A stretch of DNA of 64,000 bases from Mytilus trossulus (lineage: Eukaryota; Mollusca; Bivalvia; Mytilida; Mytilidae): contig NC_086384.1 in assembly GCF_036588685.1 (NCBI RefSeq), forward strand, positions 55,284,945-55,348,944. Direction: 5' to 3'. A program made the position numbers and the translations under genes. The notes beneath the pieces were generated by a model, which saw only the letters and a list, made by a program, of their open reading frames with translations, did no database searches and was not told the origin of the DNA. Below are positions 1 through 22,959 of the stretch, piece by piece (the first letter of the stretch is position 1; each line of letters begins with the position of its first letter).

Positions 1-900
1 TTCAACAATAAGCAAAGCCCATACCGCATAGTCAGCTATAAAAGGCCCCGATAAGACAATGTTAAACTTTCAAACGAGAAAACTAACGGACTTATTCATG
101 TAAAAAAAGTGAACGAAAATCAAAAATGTAAATCACCACTGAATTACAGGCTCCTGACTTGGGACAGGCACATACATTAATAATCCCAACCCTCCCCTAA
201 CCTGGGGCAGTTGTATAACAGTACAAACAAATATTATCTGGAAACTAGAACCAGATGCTCCGCAGGGTGCAGCTCTATACGACCGCAGAGGTTGAACCCT
301 GAACGGTTGGGGCAAGTATGGACACAATATTCAAGCTGGATTCAGCTCTAAATTTGGATTGTGATAAATAGTTGACACAGCATAGGTTTCTGACACAGAA
401 TGAATGTGGTCTAATGAACTTAAAATTTTTGTTTCGCCTTTGAGCAATTCACTATGCTGTTGAATATTAATCCTCTCAATTCAAATTTCTAATGGAGTTT
501 GCAACAATAATTACTCATTTAAATACATCAGAAAATATTAAAATGTAAAAAAAGTGCTTGTTATCACTGAATGGTAGATTGTTTTAATTTATCAGTTGGT
601 AGTAAAAGTGAATAAAATTGAGAAAGGAAATGGTGAATATGTCAAAGCGACAACCACCCGACCATAGAACAGACAACAGCCGAAGGCAACCAATGGGTCT
701 TCAATGTAGCGAGAATTCCCGCACCCGTAGGTGTCCTTCAGCTGGCCTCTAAAAATATGCCTAATAGTACAGTGATAATGAACGTCGTACTAAACTCCGA
801 ATAATACACAAGAAACTAAAATTTAAAATCATACAAGACTAACAAAGGCCAGAGGCTCCTGACTTGGGACAGGCGCAAAATTGCGGCGGGGTTAAACATG
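1..900. repeat. Interspersed bivalve-type repeat, two adjoining fragments
   Basis: Two stretches share the string CTCCTGACTTGGGACAGG at 151-168 and 856-873, and the same family recurs elsewhere. The reverse complement of the opening bases (an ageing copy of the 'AATAAGCAAAGCCCATAC' end) is at about 11395-11490, further copies lie at 44497-44720 and 60765-61320, and a minus-oriented relative at 63130-63480. No open frame of coding quality runs through it; the 64-residue frame at 133-327 is a shadow. I recognise the family as common in mussel sequence but do not know its class. Confidence 0.6.
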
Positions 901-984
901 TATATGAATATACATTGTATATTGTACAAACAACGATTTAAGTTGATTCAACTACTATTCTGGACAAAGAAAAATAACTCCAAT

Positions 985-1190
985 TGAAATTTCTTGCTAT
1001 TGCACAATTTTGTGCAATTAGATATTTCTTGCTATTGTGCAATACTATGCAATTGAAAATACTTGCTATTGCACAATACTGTGCAATTGAAAGTTTCTTG
1101 CTATTTCTGAGTACTGTGCAATTGAAGATTTCTTACCATTGCTGAGTACTGTGCAATTGAAAATTTCTTGCTATTGCACAATACTTATTA
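985..1190. repeat. Tandem hairpin repeat, about six 34-base units
   Basis: Successive units read roughly TTCTTGCTATTGCACAATAC followed by TGTGCAATTGAAAA. Each unit contains the dyad ATTGCACA-ATAC-TGTGCAAT, an 8-base perfect stem with a 4-base loop. Some units are altered to GCTGAGTAC on the left arm and lose the stem. It directly abuts the next repeat at about 1184. Confidence 0.8.
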
Positions 1191-2550
1191 TAATAATTTT
1201 GAATCCTGATTTGGACCAACTTGAAAACTGGGCCCATAATCAAAAATATAAGTACATGTTTGGATTCAGCATATCAAAGAACTCCAATAATTCAATTTTT
1301 GTTATAATCAAACTAAGTTTAATTTTGGACCCTTTGGACTTTAATGTAGACCAATTTGAAAACAGGACCAAGAATTAAGGATCTACATATTCAGTTAGAT
1401 TTGGCAAATCAAAGAACCCAATTTATTCAATTTTTGATGAAATCAAATAAAGGTTTATTTTGGAACCCGACTTGGACCGACTTGAAAACTGGGCCAAAAA
1501 TAAAAAAATCTACGTACATTTTTAGATTTAGCATATCAAAGAACTCAAAGGACTCAATTTTTGTTGAAATCAAACTAAGTTTAATTTTGAACCCTTTGGA
1601 CCTTAATGTAGACCAATTTGAAAACGGGACAAAAAATTAAAAATCTACATACACAGTTAGATTTGGCATATCAAAGAACCCTACTTATTCAATTTTTGAT
1701 GAAATTAAACAAAGTTTAATTGTGGAACCTTAGGGCCCCTTATTCCTAAACTGTTGGGACCAAAACTCCCAAAATCAATACCAACCTTCCTTTTATGGTC
1801 AAAAACCTTGTGTTTAAATTTCTATTTACTAATACTAAAGTTACAGTGCGAAAACCAAGAAAAATGCTTATTTGGGCCCATTTATGGCCCCTTATTCCTA
1901 AACTGTTGGGACCTCAACTCCCAAAAGCAATACCAACCTTCCTTCTATGGTCATAAACCTTGTGTTTAAATTTCATTGATTTCTATTCACTTAAACTAAA
2001 GTTATTGTGCAAAAACCAAGAATAATGCTTATTTGGGCAATTTTTTGGCCCCTTATTCCTACACAGTTGGAACCCAAACTCCCAAAATCAATCCTAACAT
2101 CCCTTTTGTGGTCATAAACCTTGTGTCGAACTTTCATAGATTTCTATTTACTTATACTAAAGTTACAGTGTGAAAACCAATAAAAATGCTTATTTGGGCC
2201 CCTAATTCCTAAACAGTTGGAACCAAAACTCCCAAAATCAATCCCAACCTTCCTTTTGTGGTCATAAACCTTGTGTCAAAATTTTATAGATTTCTATTTA
2301 CTTAAAAGTTATTGTGCAAAAACCAAGAAAAATGCTTATTTGGGTCCTTTTTTTACCCCTAATTCCTAAACTGTTGGAACCAAAACTCACAAAATCAATC
2401 ACAACCTTCCTTTTGTGGTCATAAACCTTGTGTCAAAATTTCATAGATTTCTATTTACTTCAACTTAAGTTATTGTGCGAAAACCAAGAAAATACTTATT
2501 TGGGCCCTGTTTGGCCCCTAATTCCTAAACTGTTGGAACTAAAACTCATC
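1184..2550. repeat. Composite interspersed repeat (family R3), left part
   Basis: The segment contains two kinds of tandem sub-unit. From about 1200 to 1720 they are about 145 bases long, with 'TTTGGACCAACTTGAAAACT' and 'GCATATCAAAGAAC' recurring. From about 1738 to 2555 they are about 155 bases long, with 'CCTAAACTGTTGG' and 'CTTATTTGGGC' recurring. An opposite-strand copy lies at about 46125-47315. The right-hand continuation of this copy is at 7013-7310, because an LTR retrotransposon has inserted into it. The short frames at 1139-1969 repeat with the DNA and are not genes. Confidence 0.8.
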
Positions 2551-2555
2551 CCAAC

Positions 2556-3132
2556 TGTTGTGAACGTTAAATATCGCGGCAGTACCTTTTAGTAAACGTA
2601 ACGTCGTTCCCGGCAAATTTGACAGTTGCCGATTTAACGTTACGAAATTCCGCCAACATGTGGCGTTCGGATAACATCTTTGTTTTCTAGCTTGTTATGT
2701 ATCCTTCATTTCTTTAGTTACTTGTATTTACATGCATTATATTGTTGAATCGGTGTCGAGACTTGTATGACATCGTGTTTGCTTTCTTTATAATTCATAT
2801 TTATTTACGCACTGACAGTTGTTTACATGATAAACCTTGACCGGTAGCGAACTATTTTCTTACACGCAAGGATAAGGCGTGCTAAGGTCTATAAAAACCG
2901 GATCTTTCTTATAACGGAACGAATTTAAACAGATCTTCAAAGATTTCAAGAGGTAATTTTGCATACACAAAAAACTCATTCAAACGTTTTAATCTATTGT
3001 ATTTCATTTACCTGTATTTATTATTATTGATAATAATAATCTCTTATACTTTTAAAAGTTGTTTAGTCATTATTTAATATCCAGAAACCAAAGATATTGT
3101 TTTTAAATTAAAGATTGGCAACAATCTTTACA
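2556..3132 (+). repeat. 5' LTR, 577 bases
   Basis: It begins TGTTGTGAACG and ends ATCTTTACA, and is matched base for base by 6431-7007 apart from about two substitutions. A TATA-like TATAAAAA at 2890-2897 could mark the promoter, and ATTAAA near 3106-3113 is a possible polyadenylation signal. The first 80 bases hold an imperfect inverted repeat (AACGTTAAAT near 2563 against its complement near 2636). Confidence 0.93.
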
Positions 3133-3133
3133 C

Positions 3134-3144
3134 TGGTGGCAGCG
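3134..3144 (+). other. Primer-binding site, probable tRNA-Leu
   Basis: TGGTGGCAGCG starts one base after the 5' LTR. It is complementary to a tRNA 3' end CGCTGCCACCA, the acceptor end known for some animal leucine tRNAs. Eleven bases match and the complementarity then stops, which is short for a primer site. The leucine assignment comes from memory of the tRNA family. Confidence 0.6.
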
Positions 3145-3372
3145 AATTTAGTTTTCTTTCTTAAGAAAATTTTAAGAATCTACGTGAATATTTTATTAGG
3201 CACGCAATTGTTAAGTACATACATTGTTTCTGTCCATATTTTATGATATTTGGTTACACATAAAAAAAAAACCTAAACATAAAAAAAAGACACTTCAACG
3301 AAGGCTGAGAAATAGATAGTACAGTTGGTGAATATAATTAAATTATAGTATATATTTAAGTTATTTTAAATT

Positions 3373-3660
3373 CAACAAGGATAAATACTAATCCAAGTTG
3401 AAAAGTAATAATTTTATAGTTAGTTAAAATATATATCAACAAGGATAAATTATAATCCAAGTTGAAAAAGATAAAATATAATAGTAAGTCAGAATATATA
3501 TCGACAAGGATAAATACTAATCCAAGTTGAAAAGTAATAATATTATAGTTAGTTAAAATCTATATCAACAAGGATAAATTCTAATCCAAGTTGAAAAAGA
3601 TAAAAAATAATAGTTAGTCAAAATCTATATCAATAAGGATAAATACTAATCAAAGTTGAA
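3373..3660 (+). repeat. Five tandem hairpin-forming repeats in the retroelement leader
   Basis: Copies start at 3373, 3437, 3502, 3566 and 3631, spaced 64, 65, 64 and 65 bases. Each holds CAAC-AA-GGAT, an 8-base loop, then ATCC-AA-GTTG, so it can fold into a two-part stem. Odd and even copies are more alike within their own class, suggesting a 129-base dimer as the unit. In copies 3 (CGAC) and 5 (CAAT) the outer stem still pairs through G-T wobbles, although copy 5 weakens the inner stem. The array lies between the primer site and gag, where packaging or translation signals usually sit. Confidence 0.8.
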
Positions 3661-3693
3661 AAGGATATAATACAATCATATGCCTATGCTTAT

Positions 3694-4815
3694 ATGACAA
3701 TACCTGAGATACAGCATCGTCCAAACTATTCTGGTACAAGTACAATCATGCCTGAAATCCAGCAACGTACAGATTACGAGCAGTATCCAAACAATTCCTC
3801 AGTATCAAACTGGTTACCTAGGCAACAGTATGGCAGACCACAGCAACAATATGGCAGACCACAGCAACAGTACCATAATATTGAAAACTCCAAGATAGAC
3901 AATGGGAGAAGAAACAGAGTGCCATTTTACAACGGCAGAGATCCATGGAATGCCTACTTTATGCAGTTCGAGCTCATTGCAGAGATAAACAGATGGGATA
4001 CTGATACTAAAGCCATTGAATTAGTAACAGCACTTAAAGATGAGGCAATGGTTTATGCTTCCTACCTCTCACCAGAGACCAAAAGATCTTTCTTTGGGCT
4101 ATGTGCAGCTATGTCTAATAGATTTGGTGACCATGGTTATCCAGAGACATATAGACAAGAATTGCATACATTAAGGAAACAGGGCAAAGAAAACATCCAT
4201 GAATATGCTTCCAGAGTAGAAATGCTAGTCAGACGGTCATTTCCAACTATTGACGTAGCCACTCACAGTACATTAAGTGTAGAGTACATGCTAAGGGGAT
4301 TACCCGACCAGAGCATTGCTATAGAGTTACTGACAAAGAGAATTACCAGTATGACTGAAGCTATCCACCAGGTGACTCTGTATGAAACATATAAAAGAGG
4401 AAATAAAGATAGAAACATCCGTCAGCTGAGTATGCAGGAAACTGTTGATTTTGATGAAGCTGAAGATGATATCGAAATAAGGAAAGTTGGTGGGAAAAGA
4501 TATGTAACTGAAGAGAGGCTTACACAATTTGAAAGAGGGATCACACAGTCATTAGAGGAAATAATTCAGAAGGAAATGACAAAGTATTATGCACAACAAG
4601 ATTATGACAGTAGTTCATGGCCAAATAAGCAAGTGTATACAGACCGTACAACCAGGATGAAGAATCTCAGATGTTTCAACTGTAATGAGGATGGCCATTA
4701 CATAAGAGATTGTCCAAAGGAAAAGAGAAGTCCCTATCATAAAGAAAACAGAAGTGGTTTTATAAGGAATGATGAAAGGAGTCAAAAACAAAATGAAGAG
4801 TCTTTAAACTGCTAA
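3694..4815 (+). CDS. gag: Retrotransposon Gag polyprotein
   Basis: The 373-residue frame is intact. The N-terminal 70 residues are rich in Q, N and Y, with a repeated YGRPQQQ motif. A retrotransposon-gag type helical domain spans about residues 77-240 (landmarks YNGRDPWNAY, LRKQGKENIHEYASRV, LRGLPDQS). A CCHC zinc knuckle CFNCNEDGHYIRDC at residues 327-340 would bind the packaged RNA. The start is the ATG at 3694. A five-codon upstream frame (ATG at 3680) ends with TGA at 3695-3697, overlapping the gag ATG as ATGA, so gag may be reached by reinitiation or leaky scanning. The stop TAA at 4813-4815 lies three bases after a slippery heptamer that gives access to the protease frame. Confidence 0.92.
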   Translation: MTIPEIQHRPNYSGTSTIMPEIQQRTDYEQYPNNSSVSNWLPRQQYGRPQQQYGRPQQQYHNIENSKIDNGRRNRVPFYNGRDPWNAYFMQFELIAEINRWDTDTKAIELVTALKDEAMVYASYLSPETKRSFFGLCAAMSNRFGDHGYPETYRQELHTLRKQGKENIHEYASRVEMLVRRSFPTIDVATHSTLSVEYMLRGLPDQSIAIELLTKRITSMTEAIHQVTLYETYKRGNKDRNIRQLSMQETVDFDEAEDDIEIRKVGGKRYVTEERLTQFERGITQSLEEIIQKEMTKYYAQQDYDSSSWPNKQVYTDRTTRMKNLRCFNCNEDGHYIRDCPKEKRSPYHKENRSGFIRNDERSQKQNEESLNC

Positions 4816-4845
4816 GGGTTGAGACTATCGACCAAGTGTCAGCCC
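4803..4845 (+). promoter_or_regulatory. Candidate -1 ribosomal frameshift signal joining gag to protease
   Basis: The gag frame reads TCT TTA AAC TGC TAA. The heptamer T TTA AAC (4803-4809) is therefore in the exact X XXY YYZ phase and is one of the strongest known -1 slippery sequences (UUUAAAC, best known from coronaviruses and arteriviruses). Slipping back one base enters the frame that is open through 4836-6053, with no stop between. After a 6-base spacer, GGGTTGA (4816-4822) can pair with TCAGCCC (4839-4845) as a 7-bp stem with one G-U and a 16-base loop. ACCA in the loop could also pair with TGGT downstream, but four pairs is weak. Function is inferred. Confidence 0.82.
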
Positions 4846-6053
4846 CTAAACATGGTGAAGAAAACATTAAAGAGAATAATTTGAAATGTGAAGAGAAACC
4901 TTGCCAAATGAAAGAACATTTGGTTGAACCGAAAATATCAGTGGGTACAGTTATGAAGAGATCATTTGAAGAAGATAACCTAGATATACAGGACCTAGAT
5001 TTAAGCCTAGAGATGTTGTTTGAGGAGTCTAAGGAGATACGACAGAACACACCAGAGAACACACCAGAGAAGGTAATGGGTAGTGCAGAAACGATCAGCA
5101 GGATAGGAGAGATTATCGTTGATCGGGTGACAGCAGCTAGCATTGCAGTTCCAGTGGTCATTAACAAGATTGCGAAGAAGGCAGTTATTGACACTGGAGC
5201 AGAGGTGACGGTTCTAAGTGAGAAGTTGTATAATAAGATTCCTGAAAGTAAACGGCCAAAACTAAGGAGAGCAGCAAGAAATTGGGAAGTTGCTGAGGCC
5301 AGAAAGAGCTTGACAACAGGAGGGATTAAAGAGGTAGAAGTTAATCTGGGGAGTGAAACCTTCAAATGGCCAGTTTATGTAGCGCCCATTGGAGAGAACA
5401 AGTTATTAGGCTGTAACCTAATTGATGAAATGAAAGTAGCCAGAGTCGGAGAAAAGGACACCAATTCTGGACTTATTTACAAAGATGCGGACAGAAGAGA
5501 GTTCCTGTCAACTAGAAATTTAATGGTAGAGCCAGTACTGGCAGATACCGAAAAACCCATGAAAGCATGTATGCAGGACATGCATCTACATGTATATAAG
5601 GACAATATTACTAGTGCAAGTTATAAGGGTATACAGACGGACAAGGTCGATGTCCAAATGTTGCCTGAACTGTTGCAACATGTTGCAGAAGAAAATGAAA
5701 ATGTAACAGTAGAAAATATAACTGTTACAGAAGAAAACATAAAGGTTACGGAAGAAAATGTAAGCGTTACAAAGGAAATTGTAATTGTTCTAGGTACACA
5801 AGATGATGAAAATGTTCCAGTTACTAAAGAAACTGTAAATGTTATAGTTACAGACGAGGATGGAAACATGTTCTGTCAGGAGGAAAGGATAAGTCAACTG
5901 AAAGTGAGTTTCCATAAAACAGATTTAGACCAAACTAGGAATGAACTTGAGAATATAAAACATGTGACTCTAGATACACAAAAAGATTGGAGGAAACGGA
6001 AGAAAGAGCAGAAGAGTACACAGAAGGAGGAAAGAACAGACGAGGACACATGA
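4803..6053 (+). CDS. pro: Retropepsin-like aspartic protease frame, expressed by frameshift
   Basis: The frame is open without an ATG near its start (at 4836 it reads GTG), which fits expression as a Gag-Pro fusion through the slippery site at 4803. The protease core is recognisable by VIDTGAEVTVLS (catalytic D-T-G-A codons at 5190-5201) and, about 75 residues on, NKLLGCNLIDEMKV, which occupies the place of the family's hydrophobic-hydrophobic-G motif. The first 110 residues are acidic and linker-like. After the core come degenerate VTEEN/VTKE repeats (about 5690-5860) and a lysine- and glutamate-rich tail ending at TGA 6051-6053. No reverse-transcriptase motif follows. Confidence 0.85.
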   Translation, partial: FKLLRVETIDQVSAPKHGEENIKENNLKCEEKPCQMKEHLVEPKISVGTVMKRSFEEDNLDIQDLDLSLEMLFEESKEIRQNTPENTPEKVMGSAETISRIGEIIVDRVTAASIAVPVVINKIAKKAVIDTGAEVTVLSEKLYNKIPESKRPKLRRAARNWEVAEARKSLTTGGIKEVEVNLGSETFKWPVYVAPIGENKLLGCNLIDEMKVARVGEKDTNSGLIYKDADRREFLSTRNLMVEPVLADTEKPMKACMQDMHLHVYKDNITSASYKGIQTDKVDVQMLPELLQHVAEENENVTVENITVTEENIKVTEENVSVTKEIVIVLGTQDDENVPVTKETVNVIVTDEDGNMFCQEERISQLKVSFHKTDLDQTRNELENIKHVTLDTQKDWRKRKKEQKSTQKEERTDEDT

Positions 6054-6430
6054 GAAGCAAAGAACAGAAGAGGAAAATAAAAAGAGACGAACCAATAATA
6101 CAGTGAAGTTGTTGGAAAAAGAAGACGTCGAAAATTCTAAAAAACATTTATTTATATTGAAAAGACACCAAAACTAGACATTTGTTGATATTATTTATAT
6201 GATTGTATATTGTTTTGTATGCCGTTGGTATAATTTTATCATTATTTATACGTGTCATAGATCGTGGTAGGTTATTCCGATATTCGTGATTTATACAGGA
6301 AGAAATTTTCTTAATTTTAATTTATATTGAGACAGCAGGTGCTTGTTTAAATTTTGCTTGATTGCACACTGAATTTATATTTCACGGTTATTTAAATTTC
6401 GAGACGAAATTCTATTTTAACGGAGGGCAG
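6054..6430 (+). other. Retroelement 3' untranslated segment ending in polypurine tract
   Basis: There is no reading frame of note. The last ten bases before the LTR, CGGAGGGCAG (6421-6430), are the purine-rich plus-strand primer expected at this place. The position normally holding pol and env is empty. Confidence 0.75.
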
Positions 6431-7007
6431 TGTTGTGAACGTTAAATATCGCGGCAGTACCTTTTAGTAAACGTAACGTCGTTCCCGGCAAATTTGACAG
6501 TTGCCGATTTAACGTTACGAAATTCCGCCAACATGTGGCGTTCGGATAACATCTTTGTTTTCTAGCTTGTTATGAATCCTACATTTCTTTAGTTACTTGT
6601 ATTTACATGCATTATATTGTTGAATCGGTGTCGAGACTTGTATGACATCGTGTTTGCTTTCTTTATAATTCATATTTATTTACGCACTGACAGTTGTTTA
6701 CATGATAAACCTTGACCGGTAGCGAACTATTTTCTTACACGCAAGGATAAGGCGTGCTAAGGTCTATAAAAACCGGATCTTTCTTATAACGGAACGAATT
6801 TAAACAGATCTTCAAAGATTTCAAGAGGTAATTTTGCATACACAAAAAACTCATTCAAACGTTTTAATCTATTGTATTTCATTTACCTGTATTTATTATT
6901 ATTGATAATAATAATCTCTTATACTTTTAAAAGTTGTTTAGTCATTATTTAATATCCAGAAACCAAAGATATTGTTTTTAAATTAAAGATTGGCAACAAT
7001 CTTTACA
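6431..7007 (+). repeat. 3' LTR, 577 bases
   Basis: This copy has the same length as the 5' LTR and differs visibly only where the 5' copy reads TATGTATCCTTCATT and this one TATGAATCCTACATT. The right target duplication CCAAC follows at 7008-7012. Confidence 0.93.
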
Positions 7008-7310
7008 CCAACTATTCACATTTACTAAAGTTAGAGTATGAAAATTTAAAGTATTCGGACGACAACGCAGACGACTGCGCCAACGTGATAATAATACACG
7101 ACGAAATTTTTTTCAAATTTTGCGGTCGTATAAAAATGCTTTTTTGGACCCCTTTTTAGGCCCTTAATTTCTAAACTATTGGAACCATAACCCCCAAAAT
7201 CAATCCCAATCTTCCTTTTGCGATTACAAACCTTGTGTTCAAATTTCCTAGAGATCCATTCACTTAAACTAAAGTTATTGTTCAGAACTAGGCGTCTTTG
7301 GAGGAAGATG
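7008..7310. repeat. R3 repeat, right part, resumed after the LTR element
   Basis: The text continues the 1184-2550 repeat (TTTACTAAAGTTAGAGTATG..., CTAAACTATTGG, CCAATCTTCC). It also includes its terminal module GACGACAACGCAGACGACTG followed by ACGACGAAATTTTTTTCAAA and TTTTGCGGTCGT, an imperfect hairpin. The same module ends the opposite-strand copy at about 46125-46220. Confidence 0.75.
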
Positions 7311-9008
7311 ACGTGATACCAATATATGACCCCGAAAGATGTTTGCAGTCGTATAAAAATCGAAAAATCATTGAAAAAACGATGCATGAGAAATAAAATG
7401 GTAAATTTTAATGAAAAAAGTACTAGAAATATTGCTCAGCCTTTCTTAGAGATCATAGGTATTTTAGTGCATATAGGGACAGGACAACCTTTTGAACCCT
7501 CCCTCTTAAATGGTTGTCCCCAAAATACGAAAGCAGTTATCCACTTATGTAATCTTGTGTTACAAAACTTGAGTGCTGTATTTTGTACTTATCATCTCAA
7601 GCTAGGTCAAAGCAGACTGAAATAAAATTAATTTTCTTATTCAGTACTATAATCTTAGTGTGAGAAACAAAATATGTTTGTGGTCTGGGCCTATCTTAAA
7701 CCAAAATACTTGCCTATTAGCCACTAATCTATCATACTCAATAAATGATAAACAGATAGAAGGATGGACAGACCGGAAAACATTATTACCCTCTACTTAT
7801 GCAGTAGGCATTACATAGGTTGCCTTGAATGTAATGTACAGATTTAGTCTGGTCAACAGGTTTGAAACTTACATGGGTGCTACAAGTGGAGCAGGATCTG
7901 CTTAATATCCTTTGGTAGTTCCTGAAATAACCACATGTTTTTTGTAGTGTTTGTGTTGCTCCGTCTTAGTTTTTATGTCATGTTTTGTATACTGTTGTTT
8001 GTCTTTTGATTGTTTTTAGATTTTTGCAATTAACATCATACATGGTCAGTTTCTTTTAGACCTTTGGTCTCTTAAGCTCACGTTTCCAAAAAATATAGAA
8101 CTTTTTTGCATAAACAAATTCTGTCCACTTTTTTTTGCAAGACATATTTGAGCACTACTAGAATGAATTGAAGGATGCATTAACTTTCCAATTTTATTTC
8201 AAAAAGTAAGCTACTTATTTTGAAAACTGCACAGAAATAAATAAAGAGTATTAACTGTACAAATCATCAAACAAAAATTATGTTTGAAATAAATACCCAG
8301 TCAATGTTAAGTCTTTCTGCTGTTGTGAATAGCCCTTTTAAAACAGTAACTTTATGAACTGCAAGTCCAATACATTATAAGATTTTAACCTATCCTTGCT
8401 GGTAATTTTTGCTTTCATGGAAAGAATTTAATGATTAAAGCAAGTGAAAAGAATTTTATGATGCAATATCAATTTTTATATGTTTTAAATTAAGAACATT
8501 AATTACTAGTAACTAGCTTTATCAGAAAAAAATCTGTTAAACTATGTTTATTCTATAAAATATTCCTTATGTTCTTCAAACTATATTGGAAATCTGATCC
8601 TAAAGCTAAAATCAATATAAAACAAATATTCCTAAAACACAACATTACTTTATGCCAAGGAACACTACTAGCAAGTAAAATCCATTAAAATAAATCTAAA
8701 TTAATGATTTTAGAGTCAAAGCAAATCAAGGGCTTTTCTAGCTAGTGAAATAGTTATAAAAAAAATCTGACCTGACAATTTTAAAGTCCAAGCAAATGAA
8801 AGCAAAAACCTTTATATTCAATAGTCTATAAAACAGCAATAGGAAACTATATCACATATTATGGCACCATTAAAATGTTCAAACAAAATTCAAAGCAGCA
8901 ATAACGAGAAGTAACCTTCTACAATTCCACACCTCATTTGAATGGAATACATCTGACAGACAATTTTGTAACAATAAGTTTGAAAATTCATGCTCATGGA
9001 TTTATCCT
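7311..9008. other. Spacer downstream of TPI; holds a retroelement tail
   Basis: No gene is seen. About 7871-8070 is a plus-strand copy of the repeat tail that also follows the reverse-transcriptase remnant at 56820-57030 (GTGGAGCAGGATCTGCTTA, TGTACTATTGTTTGTCT-like text). The rest is AT-rich, without recognised structure. The frame at 7326-7625 has no family features. Confidence 0.5.
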
Positions 9009-9014
9009 TTTATT
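9009..9014 (-). terminator. Candidate TPI polyadenylation signal
   Basis: TTTATT on the plus strand is AATAAA in the direction of TPI, 238 bases past the stop codon. Other TTTATT strings occur farther on (near 8190), so the site actually used is uncertain. Confidence 0.4.
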
Positions 9015-9251
9015 TTTTCTCATTAAGCATGTAGATTATTTTATACATATCAATTAAGCAACAGGATTTCATACTTAACAATGAGGATGGAACATAATAA
9101 ATATTTTGTATAAATAACAAACAAAATCTTCATAACATTATGCATGGTTTGACAAATAAATGCTGAAAAGTTCTATCAAGTATCTTGCAGCTTAAAAAGC
9201 ATATCTCATGAGATTAAAATCTAATTTAAAAACCTAATTGCGTTACAGAAG

Positions 9252-22383
<13,132 letters not shown>

Positions 22384-22538
22384 GGTTGATGAAAAGTAAG
22401 AACGTTTGACTGTTAGCTCGACCGGCCTTGGAGAATACGACCTTGAAGGAAGTGAACAGGACGATCTTCAGTGCGCTTTGTTAAAGGGAGAGAAATGCTA
22501 GAACTTCAAGCGTTTTGGAATTCTATCCCATCATGCAG

Positions 22539-22559
22539 TTTCCCGCGAAATTTATATAA
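22539..22559 (-). promoter_or_regulatory. Candidate TPI core promoter: TATA box beside an E2F-type site
   Basis: On the minus strand the sequence reads TTATATAAA (22559-22551) directly followed by TTTCGCGGGAAA (22550-22539). The latter matches the known E2F/DP consensus in full. The TATA-like element is about 170 bases before the ATG, which would leave a 5' untranslated region near 140 bases. The motif is seen; regulatory use is inferred. Confidence 0.5.
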
Positions 22560-22954
22560 CCTGGCATGTTTACAACATAATATTTTGGTTAAAGAATAAC
22601 TGGAAAGAGTTCTGTCTTGTAAATTTTCGTTTGGTAGGTTACACGGAATCAAACTATATTATATATATCTAAATTTTCAGTATAACCATTGCTTAATTCC
22701 AAGTTAAATGGTAAAACATGGAAAGGTACAATGATCATTGGCAAAATGTCAAATCACATCTCTTATCACAATGTTTTTAAAATCAGTTTTTGGCTTACAT
22801 TAAAAAAAAGACAGTTAGAGAAAAAAACTCAGTATGATCATGATGAGAAGCAGGGTCAATGTCTATATCTCTTTTATTTCAGGAAACAACCTATTTTCTT
22901 CTTTTAGCCTCGTTCATTATAGTTGGGATTCAGTTCCCATCTGGCTGTCTCAGA
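22560..22954. other. TPI upstream flank
   Basis: AT-rich, with no further motif or gene recognised. The frames here (72 and 81 residues) have no family features and one runs into the neighbouring transposon end. Confidence 0.3.
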
Positions 22955-22959
22955 AACCC

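Larger units (their letters stand above)
2556..7007 (+). mobile_element. Non-autonomous LTR retrotransposon carrying only gag and protease
   Basis: The element is complete end to end. Two 577-base LTRs begin TGTTG and end TTTACA, and a 5-base target duplication CCAAC sits at 2551-2555 and 7008-7012. A primer-binding site, gag and protease frames, and a purine-rich tract lie between them. Only 1.25 kb separates the end of gag from the end of the last reading frame, so there is no room for reverse transcriptase, RNase H or integrase, and none is recognisable. The LTRs differ at about two positions (near 2699 and 2706 against 6574 and 6581), so insertion was recent, and it must have used enzymes from another element. 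Gag type, zinc knuckle and retropepsin suggest a Ty3/gypsy-like origin (inference). Confidence 0.9.

Noticed and set aside
1139..1969. Three plus-strand frames sharing FSISKNS and DQFEN motifs
   Set aside because: The motifs repeat because the underlying R3 DNA units repeat; no start context, no family, and the opposite-strand copy at 46-47 kb has stops.
4760..5365. 201-residue minus-strand frame
   Set aside because: Shadow of the protease frame on the other strand, with no family features.
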